Below, piece by piece: positions 56,245 through 64,000 of a DNA stretch of 64,000 nt (positions are counted from its first letter, which is position 1; every line of letters starts with the position of its first letter). Under the pieces are notes generated by a model. It saw only the letters and a program-made list of their open reading frames with translations. It searched no databases and was not told the DNA's origin. The translations under genes and the position numbers were made by a program. Source of the DNA: Limisphaera sp049537155. Lineage in GTDB: Bacteria > Verrucomicrobiota > Verrucomicrobiia > Limisphaerales > Limisphaeraceae. Location of the stretch: contig NZ_JBMVQZ010000002.1 in assembly GCF_049537155.1 (NCBI RefSeq), positions 1 through 64,000 of the forward strand, read 5' to 3'.

Positions 56245-58935
56245 TCATTTGTCACGATCCCCCGCCCGCTCGATCCGGCAGGCCCATCCGAGCAAGGCCA
56301 CGGCCGCGGCAATGGCTGCCAGACTGACGTAAAGCGGGCCCACGGGCGGTTGATACCGAAACTCCACCCGGTGTTCCCCCGGTTCCACGTACACGCCGCG
56401 GACCACATAATTGCAGCGCAGCACCGCTGCCGGTTGGCCGTCCACGTGGGCGTGCCAGTAAACGTCGAATTTGTCGTTGAGCCGCAGCACGGACGGGTGT
56501 TCGGCCCGCACCCGGAGGACCACCCGTTTGGGCTCGTAATGCTCGAACTCCACCGTGCCGGGGCGGTTGGTCTCCGCTGCCGCCGATGCCGGCGGCGGAT
56601 CCGAGACCAACACCGTTCGGTGCGGGTCGAAGGACGGATCCGGCAGCAGGGCCAATGCCTCTGCGTCGTTGGTGACCACCTGCCAGTGGCCGTGCAACCC
56701 GGCCTTGGGCAGTGCCCCGGTGAACTCCATCAGCGCAAACGGCCCGGTGGTGTTGGTGCGGATCAGGAACGGTCCCTCCGGCCCTTTCGGGCGGATTTCG
56801 AAGGCCAGCAGTTCACGGAACCGTCGTTTTTCGGGGTCGAGCTGCTGGTTCAATGCCTCGGCCATGCCCGCCGCTCCGAACAGGTAGCGGGTGCTGGTTA
56901 GTTCCCAACGCCGCAGGATGCGCCGGGTCCAGTTGGTCAGGTCCTCGCCCGGCAAAGGCCTGCGTGTCAATGCACGTTCGAACGCCTCCACCTCCACGGG
57001 GACGCGCGGCATCTGGACGATGTCCGGCGACTGAATGTTGTAGAAAGGAAAGAGATGTTGCATCCACTCCACCCGGTAGAGCTGGGCCAGGAGGGCATAC
57101 CGTGCAGGCAGAAACGGTTCGGCCAATGCCACGCGGTACTCCCACGGCCGCTGACGCAGGAGATCGAACACGGGGTTGTTCCCGGCCTCCACGAGCCGTT
57201 CCTTCCAGTTGTAGGTGACCACCCAGGGGCGGTTGGCCGGCGCCAGATCGAGCACGGCCAGTGCACAGCCGACGCCTCCGGCCAGTGTGGCTTTGCCCCG
57301 CAATCGCCCGCTGATCACCAGAGCGGTCCAACCGAGCGCCAGCCCCAGGAACAAGACCGAACGTCCCACGCGCCCCACACTGAAAGCCGCCTGTTCCCGG
57401 GCCTTTTGGACCGCTGCCTGTTCGTCCCCTGCGATCCCTTGGGCCCGCATCTCCAGGAGATGCATGTCCGTCAGGTAGGCTTCCAACCTCGGCCTTGCCT
57501 GCGCATAGAGGAGCCACGCCACGACGGCCAGTCCGAAGGCCACGGCGCTGCCCACCAGCCAGCGGCGTTCGAACACGGTCGGCCCGGCCGGGGCGGATCG
57601 CGTGCGCGGCCCGGGGTTTTCGAGGGCGCCGGGGCGCGGTTCCACCCAGGTCCGCCACAAGCCCTGCAGGCCGTAGCCTGAAAGGATCAGCAGGGCCCAC
57701 TCCAGGATGTGCATGAACTTGGCCGGATTCCGGATCGAAGAGGCGTAGGGTAGTGCAAAGAAGAACTGATAAAAGGGGGCGAACCTGCCGAACATCAGGA
57801 GCGTGGCCAGGATGGCCACGCAGGTCCAGAAGAGGATGGCACGTCGTTCGTCCCTGCCGAAGATGGAACCTTGCCGGCGCAGGGTCTGGGCCAACGCGGC
57901 GGCCACCAGCACCCAGACCAGCATGCCGGCATAACCGCTACCCATGCCGTAGCGGAAGAACCCGCCCGGTGGCGGGCCCTGCCGGTCGCCTGCCAGATAG
58001 TCATCCCAGGCGGGGTCGCTGCCGCCCCGTCCCCAGTAATCGCCGCCGCCCGGCGTGTCCATGCGGTATCCGAACAACCCGGGCACCAACAGGCTGAAGA
58101 ACTCCGCCTTGGGCAGACTCCACTGGGTGGCCCAGGCCCAGCGTTCCTCCCTCGAAGTGGCTTCTTCCTGCACCTGTACGACCCCGCGGAGCTGCGTGGC
58201 CACCAGCGTGCTCAGGGTGGAGGCGGCGATGAAAGCCGCGCACCCCGCTACGAGGATCAACCGGCCCATGGCCCGACCGGCGCGTGCGGCTGGTGAACCG
58301 GCCGTTTGCCAGGCCTGAAAAGCGACATAGGCGGCCACGACCAGACTGAACAAGGCTCCGATGTCGTAGGCTTCGGTGACGCCCAGACCGACGGCAAAAC
58401 CCGCCAGGGCCAGTCGCAACCAGGGCCGGGGCGCGTCGGGTCGGGCCAGGGCGGCCAGCGCGAGGAAGTTGCAGCCGAAGGCGATCGGTTGGGCGCACAC
58501 GCCCCAGCTGGCGGTGGCGAAGAAATCGCCGTTGAGGCTGGTCAGGACGGCCAACAGCGCGCCCACCCAAGGGGACCACCGCATCTGCCGGGCCCACACC
58601 CAGGCTGCCCAACCGACGAACAACAACGAAAACGGCGCATAGAGTTTGGAGAAAGTCAACGTGCTTGTCATCAGGCGCAGGAACGTCGTGATGCCGGGTG
58701 TGGTGGCCGGCGCGCTGTAGCCGAGCCAGTTCAGGTCGTGCCAGTAGCCGGTGAGAGTTTTCCATGGGTTGGCATGGTCGGCCTCCATGGCTCCGTACGG
58801 TCCGTCGTTGGAAAACAAGACCCGATCCGGGTGAAGGTCATCCCAGAACAACGCGCCAAAGGCGACGACCAAGGCCGCCAGACCCGCTGCTGTGGCCGGG
58901 AGCTTGGGCGAATGCCGACGGTTCCTCTTCTCCAT
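56245..58935 (-). CDS. YfhO-like multipass membrane protein
   Basis: A 896-residue inner-membrane protein with about 12 helices, similar in layout to YfhO, which in Firmicutes takes part in glycosylation of wall polymers. The N-terminal helix pair is followed by a periplasmic loop (DDLHPDRVLFSNDGPYG). Other segments are SIRNPAKFMHILEWALL and, near the C-terminus, a beta-sandwich with NDKFDVYWHAHVDGQPA and EPGEHRVEFRYQPP, the YfhO ending. The start ATG 58935 is chosen since longer frames are low-complexity. It stands divergent to the glycosyltransferase genes, suggesting a surface-glycan role. Confidence 0.75.
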   Translation of the reverse strand: MEKRNRRHSPKLPATAAGLAALVVAFGALFWDDLHPDRVLFSNDGPYGAMEADHANPWKTLTGYWHDLNWLGYSAPATTPGITTFLRLMTSTLTFSKLYAPFSLLFVGWAAWVWARQMRWSPWVGALLAVLTSLNGDFFATASWGVCAQPIAFGCNFLALAALARPDAPRPWLRLALAGFAVGLGVTEAYDIGALFSLVVAAYVAFQAWQTAGSPAARAGRAMGRLILVAGCAAFIAASTLSTLVATQLRGVVQVQEEATSREERWAWATQWSLPKAEFFSLLVPGLFGYRMDTPGGGDYWGRGGSDPAWDDYLAGDRQGPPPGGFFRYGMGSGYAGMLVWVLVAAALAQTLRRQGSIFGRDERRAILFWTCVAILATLLMFGRFAPFYQFFFALPYASSIRNPAKFMHILEWALLILSGYGLQGLWRTWVEPRPGALENPGPRTRSAPAGPTVFERRWLVGSAVAFGLAVVAWLLYAQARPRLEAYLTDMHLLEMRAQGIAGDEQAAVQKAREQAAFSVGRVGRSVLFLGLALGWTALVISGRLRGKATLAGGVGCALAVLDLAPANRPWVVTYNWKERLVEAGNNPVFDLLRQRPWEYRVALAEPFLPARYALLAQLYRVEWMQHLFPFYNIQSPDIVQMPRVPVEVEAFERALTRRPLPGEDLTNWTRRILRRWELTSTRYLFGAAGMAEALNQQLDPEKRRFRELLAFEIRPKGPEGPFLIRTNTTGPFALMEFTGALPKAGLHGHWQVVTNDAEALALLPDPSFDPHRTVLVSDPPPASAAAETNRPGTVEFEHYEPKRVVLRVRAEHPSVLRLNDKFDVYWHAHVDGQPAAVLRCNYVVRGVYVEPGEHRVEFRYQPPVGPLYVSLAAIAAAVALLGWACRIERAGDRDK

Positions 58936-59179
58936 GTTTGCGGCGGAGCATAGGTGTGGTCTGCAAGGTGCGCCAAGAGCAAACCCCGGCGCCGGCGGTG
59001 CAGGAACCGGGATGTGAGGGTCCGGCCCGGGTTCTCTTTGCGAGGCTCGAGAGAGCGGGGAGAAGCATGTCTGTTGGCCTGATGAACCCAACCCTCCGGC
59101 AGCGTGCGAGCACCCGGGCTTGCGTCCCGTTGTTGGACGACGGATCGCCATTGACAACCGCGTTTGAAGCGCCGGTAGA

Positions 59180-60226
59180 TTGGCACCGGTGAATCCGTGT
59201 GGCGTGGGAGCCGAACATGCGGTGGGAAGCGAGCCGGGCGGCGGTCGAACCGTGCGAACCCGGCCGCGTCCAACCTGTCCGCTGTGTGGTCAACCGGGCC
59301 GGGTCCGCCATGAGCGATTACGGGATCTTCTGTACGGGGTGGGCGGTCTGTGGACGCTGCGAGAGTGTCCCTCGGCCGGGTGCGGACTGATGTGGTTGGA
59401 CCCGATTCCTGTGCCGGAGGATGTGCCGCTTCTCTACGGCAGATACTACACGCATCGTGCGGCCGCCCCGCATGCGACCCCTCTGAGAGACAGCCTGTAC
59501 GAGGTGTATCGCGGGGTTCATTCCATCCTGGCGGGGTTCACCGGTTTGGGTGGTGAGATCCGGTTGTTCCGCGGGGCCGGGCTGGACGACCTGCCTCCGG
59601 GGAGGGTGTTCGACGTCGGGTGCGGCGACGGCGCCTTTCTGCAAGCCATGCGGAGGAGGGGGTGGGAGGTGGAGGGTTGTGAGGTGGATGCGGGTGCCGC
59701 GGGCCTCGCGCGTGAGAAAGGTCTGGTCGTTCACACGGGAGATTTCGCGGCACTGGATCTGCCGCAGGGCGCCTACGATGCCGTCACCCTGCACCATGTC
59801 GTGGAGCATCTTCCCGATCCCCGCCCGGTTTTTGAGAAGGCGCGGCAGATGCTCCGGCCGGCCGGCCGGCTGGTGATCGTCACGCCGAACACACGCAGTC
59901 TGGGGCACGACCGCTTCGGGCGTTGTTGGCGCGGTCTGGAACCGCCCAGGCACTTCTGTCTCTACCATCCCGGGCTGCTGGCGAGGCTGGTCCGCGAGGC
60001 GGGCTACGCGATTCGGCTCTGTCTTTCCTCCGCAGCGCACGCCGACGTCATCCTGGGGGCAAGCCTGAGCCTGGCCGGAGCGCGTGGCCGGCCGGTCTCG
60101 GATCCGCCGCCTGTTTCCCTCGTCCGCACCCTGCGTGCATTGGCGCTCCAGTTTGCCGAGCACCGGCTGATTCGAAAGGGGCGCTCCTGCGGGGAGGAAT
60201 GTTTGTTGGTGGCCGAGAAACTGTGA
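59180..60226 (+). CDS. Class I SAM-dependent methyltransferase with N-terminal zinc-ribbon-like Cys
   Basis: A methyltransferase of the small-molecule/sugar-modifying type. The SAM-binding motif I is VFDVGCGDGAFLQAM, motif II region CEVDAGAAGLAR, and HHVVEHLPDP and RLVIVTPNTRSLGHDR follow. Ahead of this lies a Cys-rich stretch (CPLCGQPGRV) of the kind that forms a zinc ribbon. The start is uncertain (TTG 59180, or GTG codons at 59189 and downstream). 348 residues. The stop shares bases with the next start (ATG 60226), so it forms an operon with a glycosyltransferase. Confidence 0.85.
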   Translation: MAPVNPCGVGAEHAVGSEPGGGRTVRTRPRPTCPLCGQPGRVRHERLRDLLYGVGGLWTLRECPSAGCGLMWLDPIPVPEDVPLLYGRYYTHRAAAPHATPLRDSLYEVYRGVHSILAGFTGLGGEIRLFRGAGLDDLPPGRVFDVGCGDGAFLQAMRRRGWEVEGCEVDAGAAGLAREKGLVVHTGDFAALDLPQGAYDAVTLHHVVEHLPDPRPVFEKARQMLRPAGRLVIVTPNTRSLGHDRFGRCWRGLEPPRHFCLYHPGLLARLVREAGYAIRLCLSSAAHADVILGASLSLAGARGRPVSDPPPVSLVRTLRALALQFAEHRLIRKGRSCGEECLLVAEKL

Positions 60227-61200
60227 TGAACGCGGGTGAAGATGATCTGGCAAAGGCCGGCGCCGTGATGGTGACCCATCACCCCCCTGGTGAAGTCCGA
60301 GCCAGTGCCACCCTTCTGGCCGGGCAATTCCGGCGCGTATGGATTGTGGACAACGGGTCCGGGCCTGCGTTCGACGGGGTTTTGAACGAGCTGGCGCGGC
60401 TCCCTTCCACCACCCTAGTGCGGCTTCCCTCCAATTGGGGAATCGCTGCTGCATTGAACGTGGGGATGACCCAGCTGCTCGATTGCGGGGCCCGGTGGGT
60501 GGCGCTTTTCGATCAGGACACCTGGATTCCGCCCGGATACCTCACGGCCATGCTGGAAACCTGGCGGCTCTGTCCGCAGGCGGAGCGGCTGGGCTTGCTG
60601 GCGCCGGATCATGTGCAGAGGGGAAGCGGAGAGGATTTGCCCCTTCGGCCCGCCTTGGGCTCGACCTGCCGGTTGGTCCGGACAGCGATCAGCTCGGGCT
60701 CGCTGGTTTGCGCTCGGGCCTATCGAGCGGTGGGCGGATTCGACGAATCGCTGTTCATTGATTATGTGGATTTTGATTTTTGTCTTCGTCTTCGACGGGC
60801 GGGTTACGTGCTCGGCCGGGTTCCTGGGATTCGGGTGAGCCACAGCCTCGGGGAGGGCCGGGTCGTCCGCCTGGGACCGTGCCGCCTCCGCATCCGCGGT
60901 CACCGACCCTGGCGATACTATTACATCTTTCGAAACCGGATCCTGATGTATCGTCGGTTCTGGGTCGCGGACCCCGTGTGGTGTCTGCATGACCTTTTCT
61001 GGTTCTTGCTCGACGGACTGAAGGCAGGGTTGCTGGAGAAGGAACGAAAGGAATGCGTGAGGTGGATGATGCAGGGCATCCGGGACGGGCTTTCCGGCCG
61101 GCGGGGGATCCGGGTACTTCCGCCGGGACGTCTCGCGGGGCCCGAGTTCCTGCCGGCCGATACGGGCGAAGCTTCCCGCCGGGAACGGACTTGCTCCTGA
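60226..61200 (+). CDS. Family 2 glycosyltransferase (rhamnosyltransferase-like)
   Basis: Transfers a sugar from an activated donor onto a growing glycan. The 324-residue protein has the GT-A start AVMVTHHPPGEVRASATLLA, the DNGS motif in VWIVDNGSGPAF, the DQD metal motif in ALFDQDTWIPPGY, and GGFDESLFIDYVDFDFCLRL, then IRGHRPWRYYYIFRNRILMY. This layout is that of RfbN/WbbL-like rhamnosyltransferases. It starts in the stop codon of the methyltransferase. It faces the second glycosyltransferase across a 420-base gap. Confidence 0.88.
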   Translation: MNAGEDDLAKAGAVMVTHHPPGEVRASATLLAGQFRRVWIVDNGSGPAFDGVLNELARLPSTTLVRLPSNWGIAAALNVGMTQLLDCGARWVALFDQDTWIPPGYLTAMLETWRLCPQAERLGLLAPDHVQRGSGEDLPLRPALGSTCRLVRTAISSGSLVCARAYRAVGGFDESLFIDYVDFDFCLRLRRAGYVLGRVPGIRVSHSLGEGRVVRLGPCRLRIRGHRPWRYYYIFRNRILMYRRFWVADPVWCLHDLFWFLLDGLKAGLLEKERKECVRWMMQGIRDGLSGRRGIRVLPPGRLAGPEFLPADTGEASRRERTCS

Positions 61201-61622
61201 GAACGGCGCTCCCCGACGTGAGGAGGATTCGGCTTCGCTTTGAGGGCCCGGAAGGTGGTTCCCGTTCGTGTGGTTGGGCGACATGCACCCGGAGCGTGCC
61301 AGCCGGAGGGGTGCGGGGGCCGGACCGAGAAAGACGGGTGGACTGCCGGGGCAGCGAAGCCGGACCATCGGGAACACCCGACCGGCCGGTGCGAATCCGT
61401 GCAAGCTCGCACGATGCCGGACCTCGCTCCGGTGGGTGCCGGGATCCCAAACGCAGCATGGTTCCGTTCGGACGAACCCGACCGCGGATGCATCGCAAGC
61501 CGGGGCGATGTTCGGCCACTGTTCGGGCGAGCCAGTCATGCGCGACCATACGGTGGGTGGCCGATGGCCGGGACCGACGTGTGCTGGCGATTCTGGTGAG
61601 GTAGGTGCAAGGAGTGATTCCG
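61201..61622. other. Intergenic region between glycosyltransferases, no gene seen
   Basis: About 420 bases between the two GT2 genes. The open frames are Arg/Gly-rich and without motifs; the sequence is richer in direct repeats of GC words than in coding signal. A ribosome site (AAGGAG) for the next gene lies at the right end. Confidence 0.4.
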
Positions 61623-62537
61623 ATGAATCAGTCATCGCTTCCGCCCGTAGGGGTGGTCATTGTGAACTGGAACCTTCGCGATTCACTTCGCGAGACCCTG
61701 CTGTCATTCCGGGCGGTGGATTATCCGGATCTCCGGATCGTGGTTTCGGACAATGCCTCCACCGATGGTTCGCAGGAAATGGTCCGCCGGGAGTTTCCCG
61801 AGGTGAGACTTCTGGCGCACGAGCGGGGACTGGGTTATGCCAAGGCCGCCAGTCTTGCCCTGGCAAGCGTCGTGAACGAGACCCGGTACGTGTTCAGCAC
61901 CACCAATGACGTTCTGGTGGCGCCGGACATGATCCGGCTTCTGGTCGAATACGCGGAGGCGCATCCCGAGGTGGGAGTGGTTGGCTGCAAGATCTTTTTT
62001 CACGAGCCTGCCGACCGGCTCTGGAGCGCGGGGGGGTTTTTCTTTCTGGGGCACCCCTGGCACCACGGTTTCCTGCAGAGGGACGGTCCCCGATACAGCC
62101 GGGTCCGGGAATGCACCTTTGTCACGGGATGCGGTTTTTTACTGCGCAGCGAGGCTTTGAAGAAAGTCGGCTTTTTTGACGAACGGTACGTTTTTTACTC
62201 GGAAGACGCGGAGCTTTGTCTGCGGATTCGCGAGGCGGGCTGGCGCGTGGTGTACCTGCCAACCGCGCGGATGTGGCACAAGACATCCACGACGCTCGCC
62301 AAGAACCGGCCGGTGCAGCTCTACTACAGTACGCGGAACAACCTGCACCTGTTGGATCGGCATGCGAGCGTGGGGAAACCATTGATCCGGGCGGCCTACC
62401 TCGGACTTGTCTGTCCGGCCAAGATGCTGCTGTTTGTTGCGCTGGGGCGTTGGGCCAATGCACGGGGCATCTGGCGCGGAATCCGGGACTGGCGCCTGGG
62501 CCGATTCGGCTGGTACGAGGAACATTACGCGGACTGA
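61623..62537 (+). CDS. Family 2 glycosyltransferase
   Basis: A 304-residue GT-A enzyme. Visible motifs are VGVVIVNWNLRDSLRETLLS, VSDNASTDGSQEMVRREFP, an acidic TNDVLV (metal site), GCGFLLRSEALKKVGFFDER and EDAELCLRIREAGWRVVYLP. The C-terminal YYSTRNNLHLLDRH fits rhamnosyl- or N-acetylglucosaminyl-type transferases. Start ATG 61623 follows AAGGAG at nine bases. It is in the same direction as the other two sugar genes. Donor and acceptor sugars cannot be told. Confidence 0.88.
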   Translation: MNQSSLPPVGVVIVNWNLRDSLRETLLSFRAVDYPDLRIVVSDNASTDGSQEMVRREFPEVRLLAHERGLGYAKAASLALASVVNETRYVFSTTNDVLVAPDMIRLLVEYAEAHPEVGVVGCKIFFHEPADRLWSAGGFFFLGHPWHHGFLQRDGPRYSRVRECTFVTGCGFLLRSEALKKVGFFDERYVFYSEDAELCLRIREAGWRVVYLPTARMWHKTSTTLAKNRPVQLYYSTRNNLHLLDRHASVGKPLIRAAYLGLVCPAKMLLFVALGRWANARGIWRGIRDWRLGRFGWYEEHYAD

Positions 62538-62712
62538 AGATCGGGCCGTGTCTGCTGCGTGGCTACGGTGTGCGATGGCCGGCGGCGCGGGGCGCTTGAA
62601 ATCGGCGCGCCGCGAGGCGGGCTGCGGCCGGGCTTCCCGTATCCCGGCCCGACGGGCGCCTCGCGGGTGGGACGCCTCGTCGTGGGGATGCTGGTCCGGT
62701 ATCGTACGGACC

Positions 62713-63573
62713 TTACGACCCGAGCTCGACAAACTCCAGCTGCGGCTGCGAGGCTAACAGGCCGCGTTGGTGGGCCAGGCCGAGGAACCGGCGAATGGCT
62801 TCCCGGCCTTTCGGGCCGTAGTCGAGCGTCCAGTGATTGACGTACATACCCACGAAACGATCGGCCAGCTCGGGATCCAGGCCTCGGCCATAGCGTAGTG
62901 CGTGGGCGAGGGCCTCCGGACGATGGTCCAGGGCGTACCGGATGCTGGCGGTGAGAATGCGGGCCACGCGGCTCCGGAGCGGATCCGGGTGCCGCTTGTG
63001 AATGACATTGCCGCCGAGGGGCAGGGGCAGGCCATCCTGTGTCTCCGCCCACCAACGGCCCAGGTCCACGCAAACCTCCAGTCCGGAGCGACCGTAGGTC
63101 AACTGCCCCTCGTGAATCAGCAGGCCGGCCTCGGCCCGGCCTTCCGCCAGGGCGTCGAAGATCCGGTCGAAAGGCACCACAATGTAGTCCAGTTCGCAGG
63201 CGGGTCGTTCCAGCCAGAGTTGCAGGGCCAGGAAGGCCGAGGTGAGCAGGCCGGGGACGGCGATCTTGCAGCGCAGCAGTTCCTCGCGGCCCAGGCGCCG
63301 GTGGGCCACCACCAGCGGGCCGTAACCGTCACCCATGCTGGCGCCGCTGGGCAGCAGGGCATAGTGCGCAGCGACGGCCGGATATGCGGCGAAGCTGATG
63401 GCGGTGATGTCCAGCTCGCCGCGCAGGGCGCGCTCGTTGAGGGTTTGGATGTCCTGCAGGACGTGCTCGAAGCGCAGTCCCGGCGTGTGGACCCTGCCCT
63501 CGGCCAGCGCGTAAAACATGAAGGCATCGTCCGCGTCGGGTGAATGCCCCAGGGTCAGTACCGTTTCCTGCAT
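62713..63573 (-). CDS. mqnD: 1,4-dihydroxy-6-naphthoate synthase (futalosine pathway)
   Basis: Converts cyclic dehypoxanthine futalosine to 1,4-dihydroxy-6-naphthoate in the futalosine route to menaquinone, in the cytoplasm. The 286-residue protein opens with LTLGHSPDADDAFMFYALAE, the MqnD signature with the conserved His-Ser-Pro-Asp. VAHRRLG and GGNVIHKRHPD lie later. The fold is a periplasmic-binding-protein type. The ATG at 63573 is preferred to a longer frame to 63603. The presence of mqnD is a clue that the organism makes menaquinone by this route; mqnA, B and C are not in view. Confidence 0.93.
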   Translation of the reverse strand: MQETVLTLGHSPDADDAFMFYALAEGRVHTPGLRFEHVLQDIQTLNERALRGELDITAISFAAYPAVAAHYALLPSGASMGDGYGPLVVAHRRLGREELLRCKIAVPGLLTSAFLALQLWLERPACELDYIVVPFDRIFDALAEGRAEAGLLIHEGQLTYGRSGLEVCVDLGRWWAETQDGLPLPLGGNVIHKRHPDPLRSRVARILTASIRYALDHRPEALAHALRYGRGLDPELADRFVGMYVNHWTLDYGPKGREAIRRFLGLAHQRGLLASQPQLEFVELGS

Positions 63574-63655
63574 GGGGCGCCAATGTCTCCGGGGCGCGGC
63601 CAAAGTCGAGTCAAAAGGCCGCGCGGGTGCAGGTGGCGGCGGGATGCCGTTCGGC

Positions 63656-64000
63656 TCAGGACCGCCCGTCGTTGTGCGCGCTGCGCGCGGCCAGGATCAT
63701 CCGGAGTTTGCGCTCGTGCAGGCCGCGTTCAAGCCCTGCCGGATAGGGATAGGGTTGGACCAGGCGCAGGACACCGGGGTCCAATCGTGCCAACTGGTCG
63801 CGTGTGCGCCGGCGGATGTTTTCCAGATCGGGCAAGGCAACGACCTTGCGTCCGCTCCGGAACACGGGCTGCAGGAGGTCGGCGGCCGTGCAACCGGCCG
63901 GGATGCGCTTGCGCCGGGTGGCGTCCGCCGGGTCCACGATCTCCCAGGCATCCGGGCAGGGTGCATCCAGGTCGTGGATGGCGTCGGCCACGAAGCGCCC
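63656..64000 (-). CDS. pncB: Nicotinate phosphoribosyltransferase, C-terminal part
   Basis: The last 114 residues of a protein whose start lies beyond the right edge. The end matches NAPRTase: LARLDPGVLRLVQPYPYPAG then LERGLHERKLRMILAAR, and upstream RKRIPAGCTAADLLQPVF. The frame is open to base 64000, so the true N-terminus is not seen and a GTG at 63991 is not the start. The enzyme makes nicotinate mononucleotide for NAD recycling. Confidence 0.8.
   Translation of the reverse strand, partial: GRFVADAIHDLDAPCPDAWEIVDPADATRRKRIPAGCTAADLLQPVFRSGRKVVALPDLENIRRRTRDQLARLDPGVLRLVQPYPYPAGLERGLHERKLRMILAARSAHNDGRS

Overview
The window is high-GC DNA from a bacterium that is most likely a verrucomicrobiote of the Limisphaera/Pedosphaera type. 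This is an inference from gene content, not a database match. The supporting features are a Tat-exported Gfo/Idh/MocA oxidoreductase, a DUF1080 lipoprotein, RHS-core proteins, secreted right-handed beta-helix proteins whose C-terminal module ends in an FYRL-type motif, a YfhO-like membrane protein and a futalosine-pathway MqnD. Genes are tightly packed, many with ATGA overlaps, except in the first 6.5 kb.

0-6.5 kb is a degraded accessory patch. It holds two 5'-truncated RHS cores, an amber-split small ORF behind the first, an IS5-type transposase fragment behind the second, and long stretches with no credible gene. 6.6-12.2 kb (minus strand) is a compact cluster: a WXG100-like protein, two coiled-coil proteins, a 1310-residue membrane FtsK/SpoIIIE ATPase with three tandem ATPase-like modules of which only the middle one has Walker motifs, then rluE. 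It looks like a type VII-like secretion locus in an organism that is not a Gram-positive. 12.5-25 kb is mixed: an exported aldo/keto reductase, a GlcF-like Fe-S protein, tRNA-Leu(UAG), two beta-helix proteins (one GH28-like), a PtsN-like EIIA protein, argS, an unknown protein, sufS and sufT.

25.4-30.9 kb (plus strand) is a complete hoxEFUYHW operon for a group 3d NAD-linked [NiFe] hydrogenase and its protease. It is followed by an ECF sigma factor, a small membrane protein (possible anti-sigma) and a membrane-anchored unknown. 33.9-42.7 kb (minus strand) is an eight-gene operon. Six genes encode a hydrogenase-4/complex I-like membrane complex (HyfB, C, E, F, G and I types). The large subunit has lost all four Ni-binding cysteines, so this is an Ehr-type (energy-converting hydrogenase-related) complex and not a hydrogenase. 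Two different regulators that join an excisionase-type DNA-binding domain to a PTS EIIA domain bracket the six genes.

43.4-49 kb (minus strand) encodes a 9-heme cytochrome, an 8-heme lipoprotein cytochrome, an MtrB/PioB-like outer-membrane barrel and a DUF1080 lipoprotein, which looks like a porin-cytochrome conduit. Together, 25-49 kb is an electron-transfer district: soluble H2/NAD chemistry, a membrane redox-ion pump and a possible trans-outer-membrane electron path. 49-64 kb holds a PPi-type phosphofructokinase, a SCO1-like copper lipoprotein, a small zincin, an alpha-galactosidase-like GH, a Gfo/Idh/MocA protein, a YfhO-like protein, a methyltransferase with two family 2 glycosyltransferases, mqnD, and the C-terminal end of a nicotinate phosphoribosyltransferase that runs off the window.
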